A stretch of DNA of 64,000 nucleotides from Sphingomonas sp. LR60 (lineage in GTDB: Bacteria > Pseudomonadota > Alphaproteobacteria > Sphingomonadales > Sphingomonadaceae). Shown piece after piece: positions 1-8,778 of this stretch. Within the stretch, counting starts at the first letter, position 1. Each line of letters opens with the position of its first letter. The stretch spans positions 469,501 to 533,500 of the forward strand of contig NZ_JASPFK010000001.1 of assembly GCF_036855935.1 (NCBI RefSeq), given 5' to 3'. A program made the translations under genes and the position numbers. Below the pieces are notes generated by a model. That model was not told where the DNA came from. It worked only from the letters and a program-made list of their open reading frames with translations, and did not search any database.

Positions 1-660
1 ATCAAGCCGTTTTTCGCTGCCGCCTTCGGTTCGGGGGCGACGATGCGCGACTATGCGGCGAGCAACTACGCCCTGTTCTCGCAGGCGCTGGGCGGATTGC
101 TGACGATCGCCAGCGCGCTGGCGGTGCTGTTGATGGTCGTGCGCGCGGTGCTGCGTTCGACGCGCGCCGAGTCCGAAACCGACATGCTGACCTGCGTCGC
201 CAATCGTCGCGGGTTCGAGCGGCGCGCGGAGGGTCTGATCGCGGCGGCGCGGCGTGACGGGCGCGAGATGGCGGCGATCATGCTCGACCTCGATCATTTC
301 AAGCAGATCAACGACCGGTTCGGCCATGCGACCGGCGATGCGGTGTTGCAGGCGGTCGGTCAGGTCCTGATCGAAACCGCGCCGCACGACGCGTTGGTGG
401 CGCGGCTGGGCGGCGAGGAATTCGTCGCATTGCTGACCTGCGCCGACATGTGGGACGCGACGCGGGTCGCGAACGACATCCGGATGGCGGTGACGCGGCT
501 CGGCCCCGGGCTGCCGCGCGTGACGGTCAGCGGGGGGATCGCGAAGCTGCGCCCGCACGACACGCTGGTGACGCTGCTCGATCGCGCCGACCGTCAGGCC
601 TATGAGGCCAAACAGGACGGGCGCGACCGTATCTATCCGGCGTTCTCCAGCGCGACATAG
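1..660 (+). CDS. GGDEF-domain protein (diguanylate cyclase), 5' end cut off
   Basis: Probable diguanylate cyclase making cyclic di-GMP from two GTP at the inner membrane. The reading frame is open from base 1, so the true start lies outside the window; the first visible ATG is at 43. Counting from that Met, a hydrophobic helix spans about residues 11-37 and a GGDEF domain follows from about 44 to the end. The active-site loop is RLGGEEF (121-127), the GGEEF variant found in active enzymes. The inhibitory RxxD site expected just before it reads APHD, so product inhibition is probably lost. The sensory part lies outside the window. The 3' end overlaps the convergent mscS-like gene by 28 bp. Confidence 0.88.
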   Translation: MKPFFAAAFGSGATMRDYAASNYALFSQALGGLLTIASALAVLLMVVRAVLRSTRAESETDMLTCVANRRGFERRAEGLIAAARRDGREMAAIMLDLDHFKQINDRFGHATGDAVLQAVGQVLIETAPHDALVARLGGEEFVALLTCADMWDATRVANDIRMAVTRLGPGLPRVTVSGGIAKLRPHDTLVTLLDRADRQAYEAKQDGRDRIYPAFSSAT

Positions 661-1718
661 GCGCGGCGCCGGAGCAACGCGCCGGGCTGTTCGGCGCGGA
701 TGTACGCCAGCAACGCCTCGCGCACGTCGCAGCGCAGGTCGAAGGCGGTCGAGGCATCCTTGGCGGTCATCAACCCGCGCAGTTCGACCGAGCCGTCCGC
801 CTTCACGTCGGTGACCTGCAGGTTCCAGAACCGTCCGTCCCAGCGCGGGTTGGCGGTGACGATCTCGCCCAGCTTGGCGCGCAATGCCTCGACGTCGGCA
901 TCGGCGTCGACGTACCAGAAGACGCTGCCCAGCAACGCGCTCGACTGGCGCGTCCAGTTCTGGAAGCTTTGTTCGAGGAACTTGGAGACGGGGACGACCA
1001 GCCGCCGCTCGTCCCAGATCTTGACGACGACATAGGTCAGCCGGATCTCCTCGATCCGGCCCCATTCGTTGTCGATGATGACGACGTCGTCGATGCGGAT
1101 CGGCTCGGTGAAGATCATCTGGAAGCCGGCGATCAGGTTCTTGAGCGCGGGTTGCGCCGCGGCGCCGACCGCGAGGCCGGCGAGACCGGCCGAGGCCGCC
1201 AGCGTCACGCCGAGGCTGCGGACGCTGGGGATGGTCATCAGCATCGTGCAGATCGTCACCAGCATGATGACCGATACGAAGATCCGCTGGAAGATGCCGA
1301 GCCGGGTGCGGCGGCGGCGTGCGCGTAAATTGTCCGCGACGCTGATGTCGGCGTGGCGGATCATCACGTCGGTCACGGTCCCGACCGCGACGATCGCGCA
1401 CCAGCCCATCAGCCCGGGCACCAGCAGCGCCGCGAGCCGCCCCCACAAGGTTGCCTGGCCGCGGGTGAGGTCGAGCGCGGGCTGCACCGCCGCCAGCGCG
1501 ATCGCGAGCATCAGCCAGCGCAGCAGCTTGCGGATGCGCTGAACGAACAGCGCGCTGGCGCTGTCGGGGCGCGCGGCGGTGGCGCGGCGCGCGACCCAGA
1601 TGACGATGCGGTGCAGCACCAGCGCCACGGCCAGTGCCGCCACCACATAGAAGATATCGGACAGCCAGCCGGGCAGATCGTGCAGCCAGCCGCGCGCGGT
1701 CCTGATCGCGTCCGCCAT
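633..1718 (-). CDS. MscS-family mechanosensitive ion channel
   Basis: Small-conductance mechanosensitive channel that would release solutes during osmotic downshock. The 361-residue protein has about four N-terminal hydrophobic helices, then the Gly/Ala-rich pore helix of the family (SAGLAGLAVGAAAQ), and the conserved start of the beta domain (GFQMIFTEPIRIDDVV). This is one helix more than E. coli MscS. I chose ATG 1718 over the TTG at 1730 because GAGAGGGG precedes it at good spacing. It lies downstream of the acyl-CoA synthetase gene but has its own candidate EcfG-type promoter at 1752-1777, which would make it a general-stress gene. Confidence 0.9.
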   Translation of the reverse strand: MADAIRTARGWLHDLPGWLSDIFYVVAALAVALVLHRIVIWVARRATAARPDSASALFVQRIRKLLRWLMLAIALAAVQPALDLTRGQATLWGRLAALLVPGLMGWCAIVAVGTVTDVMIRHADISVADNLRARRRRTRLGIFQRIFVSVIMLVTICTMLMTIPSVRSLGVTLAASAGLAGLAVGAAAQPALKNLIAGFQMIFTEPIRIDDVVIIDNEWGRIEEIRLTYVVVKIWDERRLVVPVSKFLEQSFQNWTRQSSALLGSVFWYVDADADVEALRAKLGEIVTANPRWDGRFWNLQVTDVKADGSVELRGLMTAKDASTAFDLRCDVREALLAYIRAEQPGALLRRRAYVALENAG

Positions 1719-1751
1719 TGCCCCTCTCAATTTGTCGGTGGTCGGGGGCGT

Positions 1752-1777
1752 AACGAGGTGGCGGGGTGCGGTGTTCC
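1752..1777 (-). promoter_or_regulatory. Candidate EcfG-type promoter of the mscS-like gene
   Basis: On the minus strand GGAAC (1777-1773) and CGTT (1755-1752) are separated by 17 bases. Both halves match the alphaproteobacterial general-stress sigma factor consensus, which has a 16-17 base spacer. The -10 box lies about 34 bases before the ATG at 1718, so a short leader is expected. The site sits in the 50-70 bp gap between the acyl-CoA synthetase stop and the channel start. Confidence 0.55.
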
Positions 1778-1779
1778 GG

Positions 1780-3408
1780 CTATTCGGGCAGGCGATAGTC
1801 GGCGAATTGCCGGCGGAGCAGCTTCTTGTCGATCTTCCCGGTGGCGCCGAGCGGGATCGCGTCGACCACCAGCACGTCGTCGGGCATCCACCAATGCGCG
1901 ATCTTGCCGTCGAGCCACGCGAGCAGATCCGCCTTGTCGGGCGTCTGCCCTGGCGCGGGCTGGACGAGCAGGATCGGGCGCTCGTCCCATTTCGGATGCG
2001 CGACCCCGATTACCGCCGCGATCGCGACCGCGGGGTGGCCGCTGGCGATATTCTCGATCTCGATCGAGCTGATCCACTCGCCGCCCGACTTTACGATGTC
2101 CTTGGCGCGGTCGGTGATGTGCATGTAGCCGGCAGCGTCGATCGTCGCGACGTCGCCGGTGTCGAAGAAGCCGTCGGCGTCGAGCACCGGGGTTTCGTCG
2201 CGGAAATAGCCGCTGGTGATCGTCGCGCCGCGGATCAGCAATCGGCCGGCGGTCTGGCCGTCGTGCGGGAGTGCCTGTCCGGCATCGTCGACCAGCCGGA
2301 AGTCGAGCCCGACCTGCAACCGTCCCTGCATCGCCTTGCGCCGCACCTGCTCTTCATAGGGCTGCGCCAGCACCTCGGCGGTCGGCGAGGAGAGGGTGGC
2401 GAGCGGCGAGGTCTCGGTCATCCCCCAGCCTTGGACGACCTCGACCCCGTAATCGTCCTGGAAGGCGCGGATCAAAGCGGGCGGAGGGGCGGCCCCGCCG
2501 ATCACGACGCGGTGGAGCGTCGAGAAGGCGCGCCCGGTGCCGCGCAGATATTGCAGTAGCCCCTGCCACACGGTCGGCACCGCGGCGGAGAAGGTGACGC
2601 CTTCCTGCTCGATTAATTCGTAAAGCGATTCGCCGTCCATCCGCGCGCCGGGCAGCACCAGCTTCGCGCCCGCGGCGGGCGCGGCATAGACGACCCCCCA
2701 GGCATTGGCGTGGTACATCGGCACGACCAGCAGCACGGTATCGCGCTGCGTCAGCGCCAGCGCGTCGGCCTGCAGCGCCATCATCGTGTGCAGGTAATTG
2801 GAGCGGTGCGAATAGAGCACGCCCTTGGGATCGCCGGTGGTGCCCGAGGTGTAGCAGAGCCCGCACGCCAGCCGCTCGTCGAACCCGCCCCATGCCGCGC
2901 TGCCGGAATGGGGGGCGATCCAGTCGTCGAAGGCGACGGCAGGATAGTCGGTCGCGGGCAGGGCGGCGCGGTCGCACAGGAACACGACCTGCTCGATCGA
3001 CGGCACGTCGCGCACCAGCCGTGCGGCGAGCGCGGCGCAGGCGGGGTCGGCGAGCAGCAGCCGGTCGCCCGCGTGCGCCGCGATCCATGCGATCTGTTCG
3101 GGGAACAGCCGCGGGTTGAGCGTGTGGAGCACCGCGCCGATGTTGGTGGTGCCGTACCACGCCGCCATGTGCCGCGCGCCATTCCAGCCAAGCGTCGCCA
3201 CCCGGTCGCCGCGCACGATGCCGCCGGCGAGCAGCGCATCGGACACCTGCTTGCTCATCTGGTGGAGGCGACGATAATCGGTACGGTCAATGCTGCCGTC
3301 CGCCGCACGCGAGACGATCTCGCGATCGGCATGCCAGGTCGCGCCGTGATCGAGGAAGCGGTCGACGGTGAGCGGCGTCTCCTGCATCAATCCGAACAAT
3401 TCCGGCAT
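1780..3408 (-). CDS. Long-chain acyl-CoA synthetase (AMP-binding)
   Basis: Cytoplasmic or membrane-associated ligase of the ANL superfamily that activates a fatty acid through an acyl-adenylate to the acyl-CoA. Motifs visible in order: the ATP/AMP loop YTSGTTGDPKG, GWGMTETSPL, the hinge region DRAKDIVKSGGEWIS, and the C-terminal catalytic Lys in GATGKIDKK. The 542-residue length is normal for medium/long-chain family members. The start is set at ATG 3408 because GGGAG lies just upstream; GTG 3414 overlaps that ribosome site. Substrate chain length cannot be read from sequence. It is far from the sphingolipid genes, so a role there is not implied. Confidence 0.9.
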   Translation of the reverse strand: MPELFGLMQETPLTVDRFLDHGATWHADREIVSRAADGSIDRTDYRRLHQMSKQVSDALLAGGIVRGDRVATLGWNGARHMAAWYGTTNIGAVLHTLNPRLFPEQIAWIAAHAGDRLLLADPACAALAARLVRDVPSIEQVVFLCDRAALPATDYPAVAFDDWIAPHSGSAAWGGFDERLACGLCYTSGTTGDPKGVLYSHRSNYLHTMMALQADALALTQRDTVLLVVPMYHANAWGVVYAAPAAGAKLVLPGARMDGESLYELIEQEGVTFSAAVPTVWQGLLQYLRGTGRAFSTLHRVVIGGAAPPPALIRAFQDDYGVEVVQGWGMTETSPLATLSSPTAEVLAQPYEEQVRRKAMQGRLQVGLDFRLVDDAGQALPHDGQTAGRLLIRGATITSGYFRDETPVLDADGFFDTGDVATIDAAGYMHITDRAKDIVKSGGEWISSIEIENIASGHPAVAIAAVIGVAHPKWDERPILLVQPAPGQTPDKADLLAWLDGKIAHWWMPDDVLVVDAIPLGATGKIDKKLLRRQFADYRLPE

Positions 3409-3433
3409 CCGCACTCCCCGTTGATCCGCCTAC

Positions 3434-3470
3434 GAAAAAGGCGGCGCCCGGTTGTCGGGGCGCCGCCTTG
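3434..3470 (-). terminator. Rho-independent terminator of the peptide transporter gene
   Basis: AAGGCGGCGCCC pairs with GGGCGCCGCCTT around a short loop, and on the minus strand the stem is followed by TTTTT. It lies between the transporter stop (3517) and the acyl-CoA synthetase start (3408), so these two minus-strand genes are probably separate transcripts. Confidence 0.85.
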
Positions 3471-3516
3471 TTGCTGCCAGAAGGCCGCTCGCTTGTCGCG
3501 TATCGATTGATGTCGA

Positions 3517-5316
3517 TTACTGGACGCCGTGCATCCACTTCTTGATGATCGGCGACAGCGCGATCAATAGCAGGCCGATCGCGGTGGCGGCGAGGCCGAT
3601 CGTCCAGAACACGCCGTTATAGGTGTCGAGGCTGACCTTGAGGTTGGTGACCTGCCCGCCGACCGTGTCGACGCTGGCGACCTGCGCGACGATCCCGGCG
3701 ACATATTGCGCCACCGACACCGACAGGAACCACACGCCCATCATCAACCCGACGACGCGGGCGATCGACAGCTTGGTGATCATCGACAGCCCGACCGGCG
3801 AGATGCATAATTCCGCGACCGAGTGGATCAGGTAGAGCCCGGCGAGCCACCAGATCGCGACCTTGAAGTCCGCGCCCGCGAACCGCCCGCCGAAGACCAG
3901 GAACAGGAAGCCGAACCCGACCAGCATCAGCGCGATCCCGAACTTGACCGGGATCGACGGCTCGCGCCCTGCCGCCGCCAGCTTCGTCCACATCGCCGCC
4001 ATGATCGGGGCGAAGACGACGATGAAGAAGGCGTTGAAGAATTGCGTCTGCCCCGCCGACAGCGAGAACAGCCCGAAGACCGACAGATCGGTGTTGCGGT
4101 CGGCATAGAGCGTCAGGCTCGACCCGGCCTGTTCGAACAGCGTCCAGAACACGACGTTGAAGACGATCAGCACCATCGCCGCCAACATCATCTGGAACTC
4201 GGCGCGCGAGCCGTTGCTGAACGACCAGATCAGGATGCCGGGCACCGCGATCAGGAAGGTACCGAACAGCAATTTGCCCATCAGCGGCAGTGCGATCATG
4301 TAGCCGATCATCCCGGCGCCGGCGACCGGCTCGGGCGCGTTCATCAGGTTGGTGAACAAGAGGTAGAAGATCGGCACCCCGATCAACGCGGCGGCATAGA
4401 TGCCCAGCGCACGGTCACGCTGGCCGGGCTGCACCGGCGATTCGCCATAGCCGTTGAGCCGTCCGCCATCGAACTGGATCAGCGACCACGACGCCAGCAT
4501 CCCGATCGCCGCCAGCCCGAAACCGGCCCACCAGCCGACCATCGTCGCCAGCAGCGGGCAGAGCAACTGCGACAGCGTCGAGCCGATGTTGATCCCCATG
4601 TAGAAGATCGTGAACCCGGTATCGCGGCGGCGGTCGCCGACCGGATATAGCTCGCCGACCATCGTCGAGATATTCGGTTTGAAGAAGCCGTTGCCGACCG
4701 AGACCATGCACAGGGCCAGCAGCATGACGGTCACGTAGAACGGGCTGCGCTCGCCATCCGACTGGAACGCGCCCTTGGCGATGGTGCGCTCGGGCTGACC
4801 ATCGGACCCGAGCAGCGCGACGGTGCCGTCGTCATTGCCCTTGATCGCGAGCCGCTTGGCGCCGTCGAGCACATAACGCGTTTCGACGCCCTCGGCATTC
4901 TTCTCGATCGCGACCTCGTAGCGCTGACCATCGACGGTCGCGAACGGCTTGGCGGTATCGCCGCCGAAGCAGAGCGTGAAATAGCCGATCGCCATCAGCA
5001 CCGCGCCGAACTTCACCGCGCGCTTCGACCCGAGATACTGGTCGGCGAGATAGCCGCCGATCAGCGGGGTCAGGTAAACCAGCGCGGTATAGCCGCCGTA
5101 CAATCCGGTCGCCTGCCGGTCGCCGAACAGGAAATGCTGCGTCAGGTAGAGCGTGAGCAGCGCGCGCATACCGTAGAAGCCGAACCGCTCCCACATCTCG
5201 GTCGTGAACAGCCGTGCGAGCTGACGGGGGTGGCCGAACCAGGTCGCTTCCTCGGCCGGATTGACGTGACTGATATCCGGCTCGCGCGGGCTGTCCGCGG
5301 TTGGGGTGTCCACCAT
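3517..5316 (-). CDS. POT/PTR family proton-coupled oligopeptide transporter
   Basis: Inner-membrane major-facilitator protein that imports di- and tripeptides with protons. The 599-residue sequence has about 14 hydrophobic segments, the early family motif ERFGFYGMRALL, and the PTR2 signature FYMGINIGS. A soluble insert of roughly 70 residues sits between early helices (about 110-190), longer than in classical DtpA/DtpT. The start at 5316 is preceded by GGAGAG at about 10 bases; an upstream in-frame start at 5370 lacks such a site. The gene stands alone between a terminator (3434-3470) and a divergent nitroreductase gene. Confidence 0.9.
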   Translation of the reverse strand: MVDTPTADSPREPDISHVNPAEEATWFGHPRQLARLFTTEMWERFGFYGMRALLTLYLTQHFLFGDRQATGLYGGYTALVYLTPLIGGYLADQYLGSKRAVKFGAVLMAIGYFTLCFGGDTAKPFATVDGQRYEVAIEKNAEGVETRYVLDGAKRLAIKGNDDGTVALLGSDGQPERTIAKGAFQSDGERSPFYVTVMLLALCMVSVGNGFFKPNISTMVGELYPVGDRRRDTGFTIFYMGINIGSTLSQLLCPLLATMVGWWAGFGLAAIGMLASWSLIQFDGGRLNGYGESPVQPGQRDRALGIYAAALIGVPIFYLLFTNLMNAPEPVAGAGMIGYMIALPLMGKLLFGTFLIAVPGILIWSFSNGSRAEFQMMLAAMVLIVFNVVFWTLFEQAGSSLTLYADRNTDLSVFGLFSLSAGQTQFFNAFFIVVFAPIMAAMWTKLAAAGREPSIPVKFGIALMLVGFGFLFLVFGGRFAGADFKVAIWWLAGLYLIHSVAELCISPVGLSMITKLSIARVVGLMMGVWFLSVSVAQYVAGIVAQVASVDTVGGQVTNLKVSLDTYNGVFWTIGLAATAIGLLLIALSPIIKKWMHGVQ

Positions 5317-5442
5317 GAGGGGCAAGCTCTCCAGAATTTGGTCGTCGCCCGCGACAGCACGCGGGCACAAGGTTGCCGCTGAGACTAACGGTTAAGCGGC
5401 CGCTGTAAATAACTTGTCACATCGCCTATCCACGGTCGCGTG

Positions 5443-6021
5443 ATGTTCAACGACCTTTCCTCACCGCTCTCGCTGTTGACCACGCGCCGTTCGGGCAAGC
5501 CGCGCGACCTGATCGCGCCCGCGCCGGATCATGCGCAATTGGTGGAGATGATCCGCATCGCCGGGCGCACCCCCGACCATGGCAAGCTGGCGCCGTGGCG
5601 GTTCGTGATCGTCGGTGATGACCGCCGCGACGCGCTCGCCGCCTTGCTGGTCGATGCCTATCGCGAAGAGCGTCCCGCGGCGGGACGCACCGAGATCGAT
5701 GCGATGGAGCAGTTCGCGCGACAGGCACCGGCGTTGGTGGTCGCGCTGTCGAGCCCACGACCGGACAGCCACATCCCGTTGTGGGAGCAGGAATTGTCGG
5801 CGGGCGCGGCGTGCATGAACCTGCTGCACGCGGTCCATGCGCACGGGTTCGCGGGCGGGTGGCTGACCGGCTGGCCAGCCTTTTCCGACCGGGTGCGCGA
5901 CGCCTTCGGTGAAGCGCCGGAGCGGATCGCGGGCTTCTTCTTCATCGGCACGCCCGGCCGCCCGCTCGACGAACGCCCACGTCCGGACGAGGCGCGGCTG
6001 TGGAGTGATTGGCAGGGATGA
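5443..6021 (+). CDS. Nitroreductase-family flavoprotein
   Basis: Predicted FMN-dependent NAD(P)H oxidoreductase of the small YdjA-like nitroreductase group (192 residues). The N-terminal TTRRSGKPRDL resembles the FMN phosphate-binding RRS segment, followed by RTPDHGKLAPWRF, which fits the family's conserved N/D-x-Q/K-PW region. The C-terminal part contains GFFFIGTP, again family-typical. GTG 5440 directly precedes ATG 5443, which I take as the start. The natural substrate is unknown. It is followed closely by a GntR regulator, but a palindromic operator between them suggests the regulator has its own promoter. Confidence 0.85.
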   Translation: MFNDLSSPLSLLTTRRSGKPRDLIAPAPDHAQLVEMIRIAGRTPDHGKLAPWRFVIVGDDRRDALAALLVDAYREERPAAGRTEIDAMEQFARQAPALVVALSSPRPDSHIPLWEQELSAGAACMNLLHAVHAHGFAGGWLTGWPAFSDRVRDAFGEAPERIAGFFFIGTPGRPLDERPRPDEARLWSDWQG

Positions 6022-6033
6022 GCGCGTGCCTCG

Positions 6034-6054
6034 ACAGCATAGGCCCTATGCTGT
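6034..6054 (+). promoter_or_regulatory. Palindromic operator upstream of the GntR gene
   Basis: ACAGCATAG and CTATGCTGT form perfect 9-bp arms around a 3-bp centre, ending 11 bp before the GntR-family ATG at 6066. GntR/YtrA regulators bind such dyads and often repress themselves, so autoregulation is the simplest reading. Confidence 0.65.
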
Positions 6055-6065
6055 ATTAAGGCAGC

Positions 6066-6422
6066 ATGGCAGCGCTCAGCAACGACGACTCGCCCGTCTA
6101 TCTCCGCCTACGCGGCACGATCGCAGCGGCGATCCTGCGCGGCGAGTTTGGCGCGGGCGACCAGCTTCCCTCGGTCCGCGCGCTCGCCGCCGAACATGGC
6201 GCCAATCCGCTGACGGTCGCGAAGGCCTATCAAAGCTTTCAGGACGATGGCTATGTCGAGGTGCGGCGCGGGGTGGGCATGTTCGTGCTGCCCGGCGCGG
6301 CCGAACGGTTACGAACCGTGGAACGCGAAGATTTCGTCGCACAGCAATGGCCGCGCATCCGCGAGCGGATCGCGCTGCTTGGGCTGGATGCGGCGGAGTT
6401 GCTGGAACGTGCGCCGGCGTGA
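6066..6422 (+). CDS. GntR-family (YtrA-like) transcriptional regulator
   Basis: DNA-binding regulator of 118 residues. The first ~75 residues form the GntR winged helix-turn-helix (LRGTIAAAILRGEFGAGDQL, then ALAAEHGANPLTVAKAYQ). The remaining tail is short and lacks a FadR- or UTRA-type ligand domain, as in the YtrA subfamily. YtrA regulators usually control ABC transporters, but none lies next to this gene. The perfect palindrome at 6034-6054 in its own promoter region suggests autoregulation. Further targets could include the nitroreductase before it or the lipoprotein after it. Confidence 0.9.
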   Translation: MAALSNDDSPVYLRLRGTIAAAILRGEFGAGDQLPSVRALAAEHGANPLTVAKAYQSFQDDGYVEVRRGVGMFVLPGAAERLRTVEREDFVAQQWPRIRERIALLGLDAAELLERAPA

Positions 6423-6435
6423 CGCTTTGACCCCG

Positions 6436-6927
6436 ATGATGCGTGCCTTCCTCGTTCCATTGACGCTGGGTGTCGTGCTGGCCGGGTGCCAGCGCGAGCC
6501 TGCCGCGCCGACCCCGACCCCCAGCGTGGCCGCGCCGTCACCGACGCCGAGCGCTGCGCCATCGCCGGCCGCCGATCTCTCCGTCTATGTCGGCGAATAT
6601 CCGACCGAGCCGAAGGGCGCCGCGCCGAGCTTCCTGCGCCAGCCGCAGGTGCGCGAGGCGGTTGCGGCGGTGGTGCCCGACAAGGAAGTGCGCGCGCTGG
6701 TGCTCGGCAGCGACGTGACCGCGACGCCGATCGCGATGATCGAGGGCAAATTGGTCGCGTTCGGATGCGAGCCGCACAATTGCGGGCCGCACAATTGGGC
6801 GGTCGCGATCCGTCCGGACGGCACCGACGCCGCGGTGTGCCTGTACGATCAGGATCGACGGGTGGCGCGCTGGTATCCGGAGAAGGCCGGGCCGGCGCCG
6901 GTCAACGGGTGTCCGTCGGGGGATTGA
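6436..6927 (+). CDS. Hypothetical lipoprotein
   Basis: Exported lipoprotein of 163 residues with a lipobox LAGC (Cys at about 18), followed by a Pro/Ala/Ser/Thr-rich linker (about 20-47) and a compact domain of about 110 residues with two CxxxxC-like cysteines (CEPHNC). Part of the C-terminal domain resembles lysozyme-inhibitor-like or Ivy-type small periplasmic proteins only in general character, so no function is assigned. It starts 14 bp after the GntR gene and may be cotranscribed. Two adjacent ATGs (6436, 6439) are possible starts. A palindromic repeat follows it. Confidence 0.75.
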   Translation: MMRAFLVPLTLGVVLAGCQREPAAPTPTPSVAAPSPTPSAAPSPAADLSVYVGEYPTEPKGAAPSFLRQPQVREAVAAVVPDKEVRALVLGSDVTATPIAMIEGKLVAFGCEPHNCGPHNWAVAIRPDGTDAAVCLYDQDRRVARWYPEKAGPAPVNGCPSGD

Positions 6928-6970
6928 GCCTTCGCCGTCGTCGCGGAGCCAGCGCGGGCAGACCAAGAGC

Positions 6971-7047
6971 CGTCATTGCGAGCGTAGCGACGCAATCCAG
7001 GGCCGGATCAGGACGCGCTGGATTGCTTCGCTGCGCTCGCAATGACG
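6971..7047 (+). repeat. Dispersed palindromic repeat, family A, copy 1
   Basis: Long inverted repeat with arms that begin CGTCATTGCGAGCG and end CGCTCGCAATGACG, carrying CAATCCAGGGC inside. Copies occur at 11504, 14063, 18238, 41703 (decayed) and 51373. It lies between the convergent lipoprotein and acyl-CoA dehydrogenase genes and could form a long hairpin in RNA or single-stranded DNA. Confidence 0.85.
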
Positions 7048-7055
7048 GCTGAACC

Positions 7056-8743
7056 TCAGAACGCTTCCGCCGGCAGCGCGTAGAGCACCGACGCATCGGC
7101 GTTCGCGGCCGCCTCCAGCCCCAGCGCCTCGGGAACGATCTGCTCCAGATAGAAGGTCGCCGCGACCCTCTTCACCTGATCCGCGCCGTCGACGCGCGCC
7201 TGGCGTTCCATCAGCCATCCGCACGACGCGACCGACAGCATCGTCAGGAACGGATAGCTCGCCGCGTGGCGATCGTCGGCGTTCGCGCCTTGCAGGCGCC
7301 GTCCTACCGCCTCGCACGCGTCGATTAGCCGCACCAGCGTCGGTGCCTGCGCCTCGGCGCGCATGTCCGCGATCAGGTCGGCGAAGGCGCCGCCGTTCGA
7401 CAGCGCCAGCTTGCGCCCGACCAGATCGGCGGCCTGGATGCCGTTGGTGCCCTCGTAGATCGGGGTGATCCGCGCATCGCGGAAGAATTGCGCCGCGCCG
7501 GTCTCCTCGACATAGCCCATCCCGCCGTGGATCTGGATGCCGAGGCTCGCGACCTCGTTGCCGATATCGGTGGCATGCGCCTTGGCGAGCGGGGTCGTGA
7601 TCTCGAGCCGCTCCTTGGCGCGCGGATCGCCGAGCGTCGCGCGATCGACCTGCCCGCAGGCGTAATAGACGAGCGCGCGCGCCGCCATCGTCTGGGCCTT
7701 CATCCGCAGCAGCATCCGGCGCACGTCGGCATGTTCGACGATCGCCGCCGCCTTGCCGTCACGCGCGCCTTGCACGCGGTCGCGCGCATAGGCGACCGCG
7801 GCCTGCGTTGCGGCTTCCGCCGACTGGACGCCCTGAAGGCCGACGTTGAGGCGTGCGTTGTTCATCATCGTGAACATCGCGCGCATCCCGCCGAACTCGG
7901 GGCCGATCAGCTCGCCGAGGCAATCGTCATGGTCGCCGAACGACAGCACGCAGGTCGGCGAGGCGTGGAGCCCCATCTTGTGCTCGATCGACACCACGCG
8001 CACGTCGTTGGGCGTGCCGTCGAGCCGTACCTTCGGCACGAGGAACAACGAGATGCCGCGCGTGCCGGCGGGCGCGTCGGGGGTGCGCGCGAGCACCAGA
8101 TGGACGATATTGTCCGCCAGATCGTGATCGCCGAAGCTGATGAAGATCTTTGTGCCCTTGATCGCAAAGGTGCCGTCGCCGCCCCCTCCTTCTTCTTTAT
8201 GGGGGTGGCGGTGGTGCGCAGCGCGCCGACGTCGCTGCCCGCCTGCGGCTCGGTGAGGTTCATCGTCCCGGTCCATTCGCCGGTCGCGAGCTTGGGAAGA
8301 TAGGTCGCCTGCTGCTCGGGCGAGCCGTGATGCGCCAGCGCCTCGATCGCGCCGACCGTCAGCGTCGGGCAGAGCGCGAACGCCATGTTCGCAGTGCCGA
8401 GCGTCTCCAGCACCGCGGCCTGCACGACGAACGGCAGCCCCTGTCCGCCCCATCGTTCGTCGACGCCGATCGTCCCCCAGCCGCCCTCGACGTAAGCGCG
8501 GTACGCTTCGGGGAACCCAGCGGGCATCTTGACGCCATCGGGCGTCCATTTTGCGCCGATCGTGTCACCCGCGCGCAGGAGTGGCGCCCATTCTCCGGCC
8601 GCGAACTGCGCCACGCCGTCCAGCACCGCCTCGATCACGTCGGGCGAGGCGGCGGCGAAGCGATCGGCGGCGGCGATCTCGTCCAGGCGGACGATATGGT
8701 CGAGCACGAAGCGCTGATCGGCGGTGGCGGCGGCGAAGGGCAT
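7056..8743 (-). pseudogene. Acyl-CoA dehydrogenase (DmdC/FadE-like), broken by a one-base frameshift
   Basis: FAD-dependent acyl-CoA dehydrogenase of the large form. The N-terminal part (8743 to about 8187) carries GGWGTIGVDERWGGQGLP and TEPQAGSDVGAL; the rest, in another frame, carries GTKIFISFGDHD, IHGGMGYVEETG and RITPIYEGTNGIQ, the last being typical of this enzyme class near the catalytic base. The frames join at a run of five C (plus strand 8182-8186). A sixth base there restores one 562-residue protein reading KKKEGGGDGTFAI. This is therefore either a recent pseudogene or a homopolymer miscall. Role: beta-oxidation or 3-methylmercaptopropionyl-CoA type chemistry; the exact substrate is unknown. 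Confidence 0.88.
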
Positions 8744-8778
8744 TTCTCTCTCCTGTCCAACCGCTATAGCTGAGCGCG

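Noticed and set aside
1780..3408. Acyl-ACP synthetase of the sphingolipid pathway
   Set aside because: The AMP-ligase is about 45 kb from the spt cluster and has general fatty acyl-CoA synthetase motifs, so no link is claimed.
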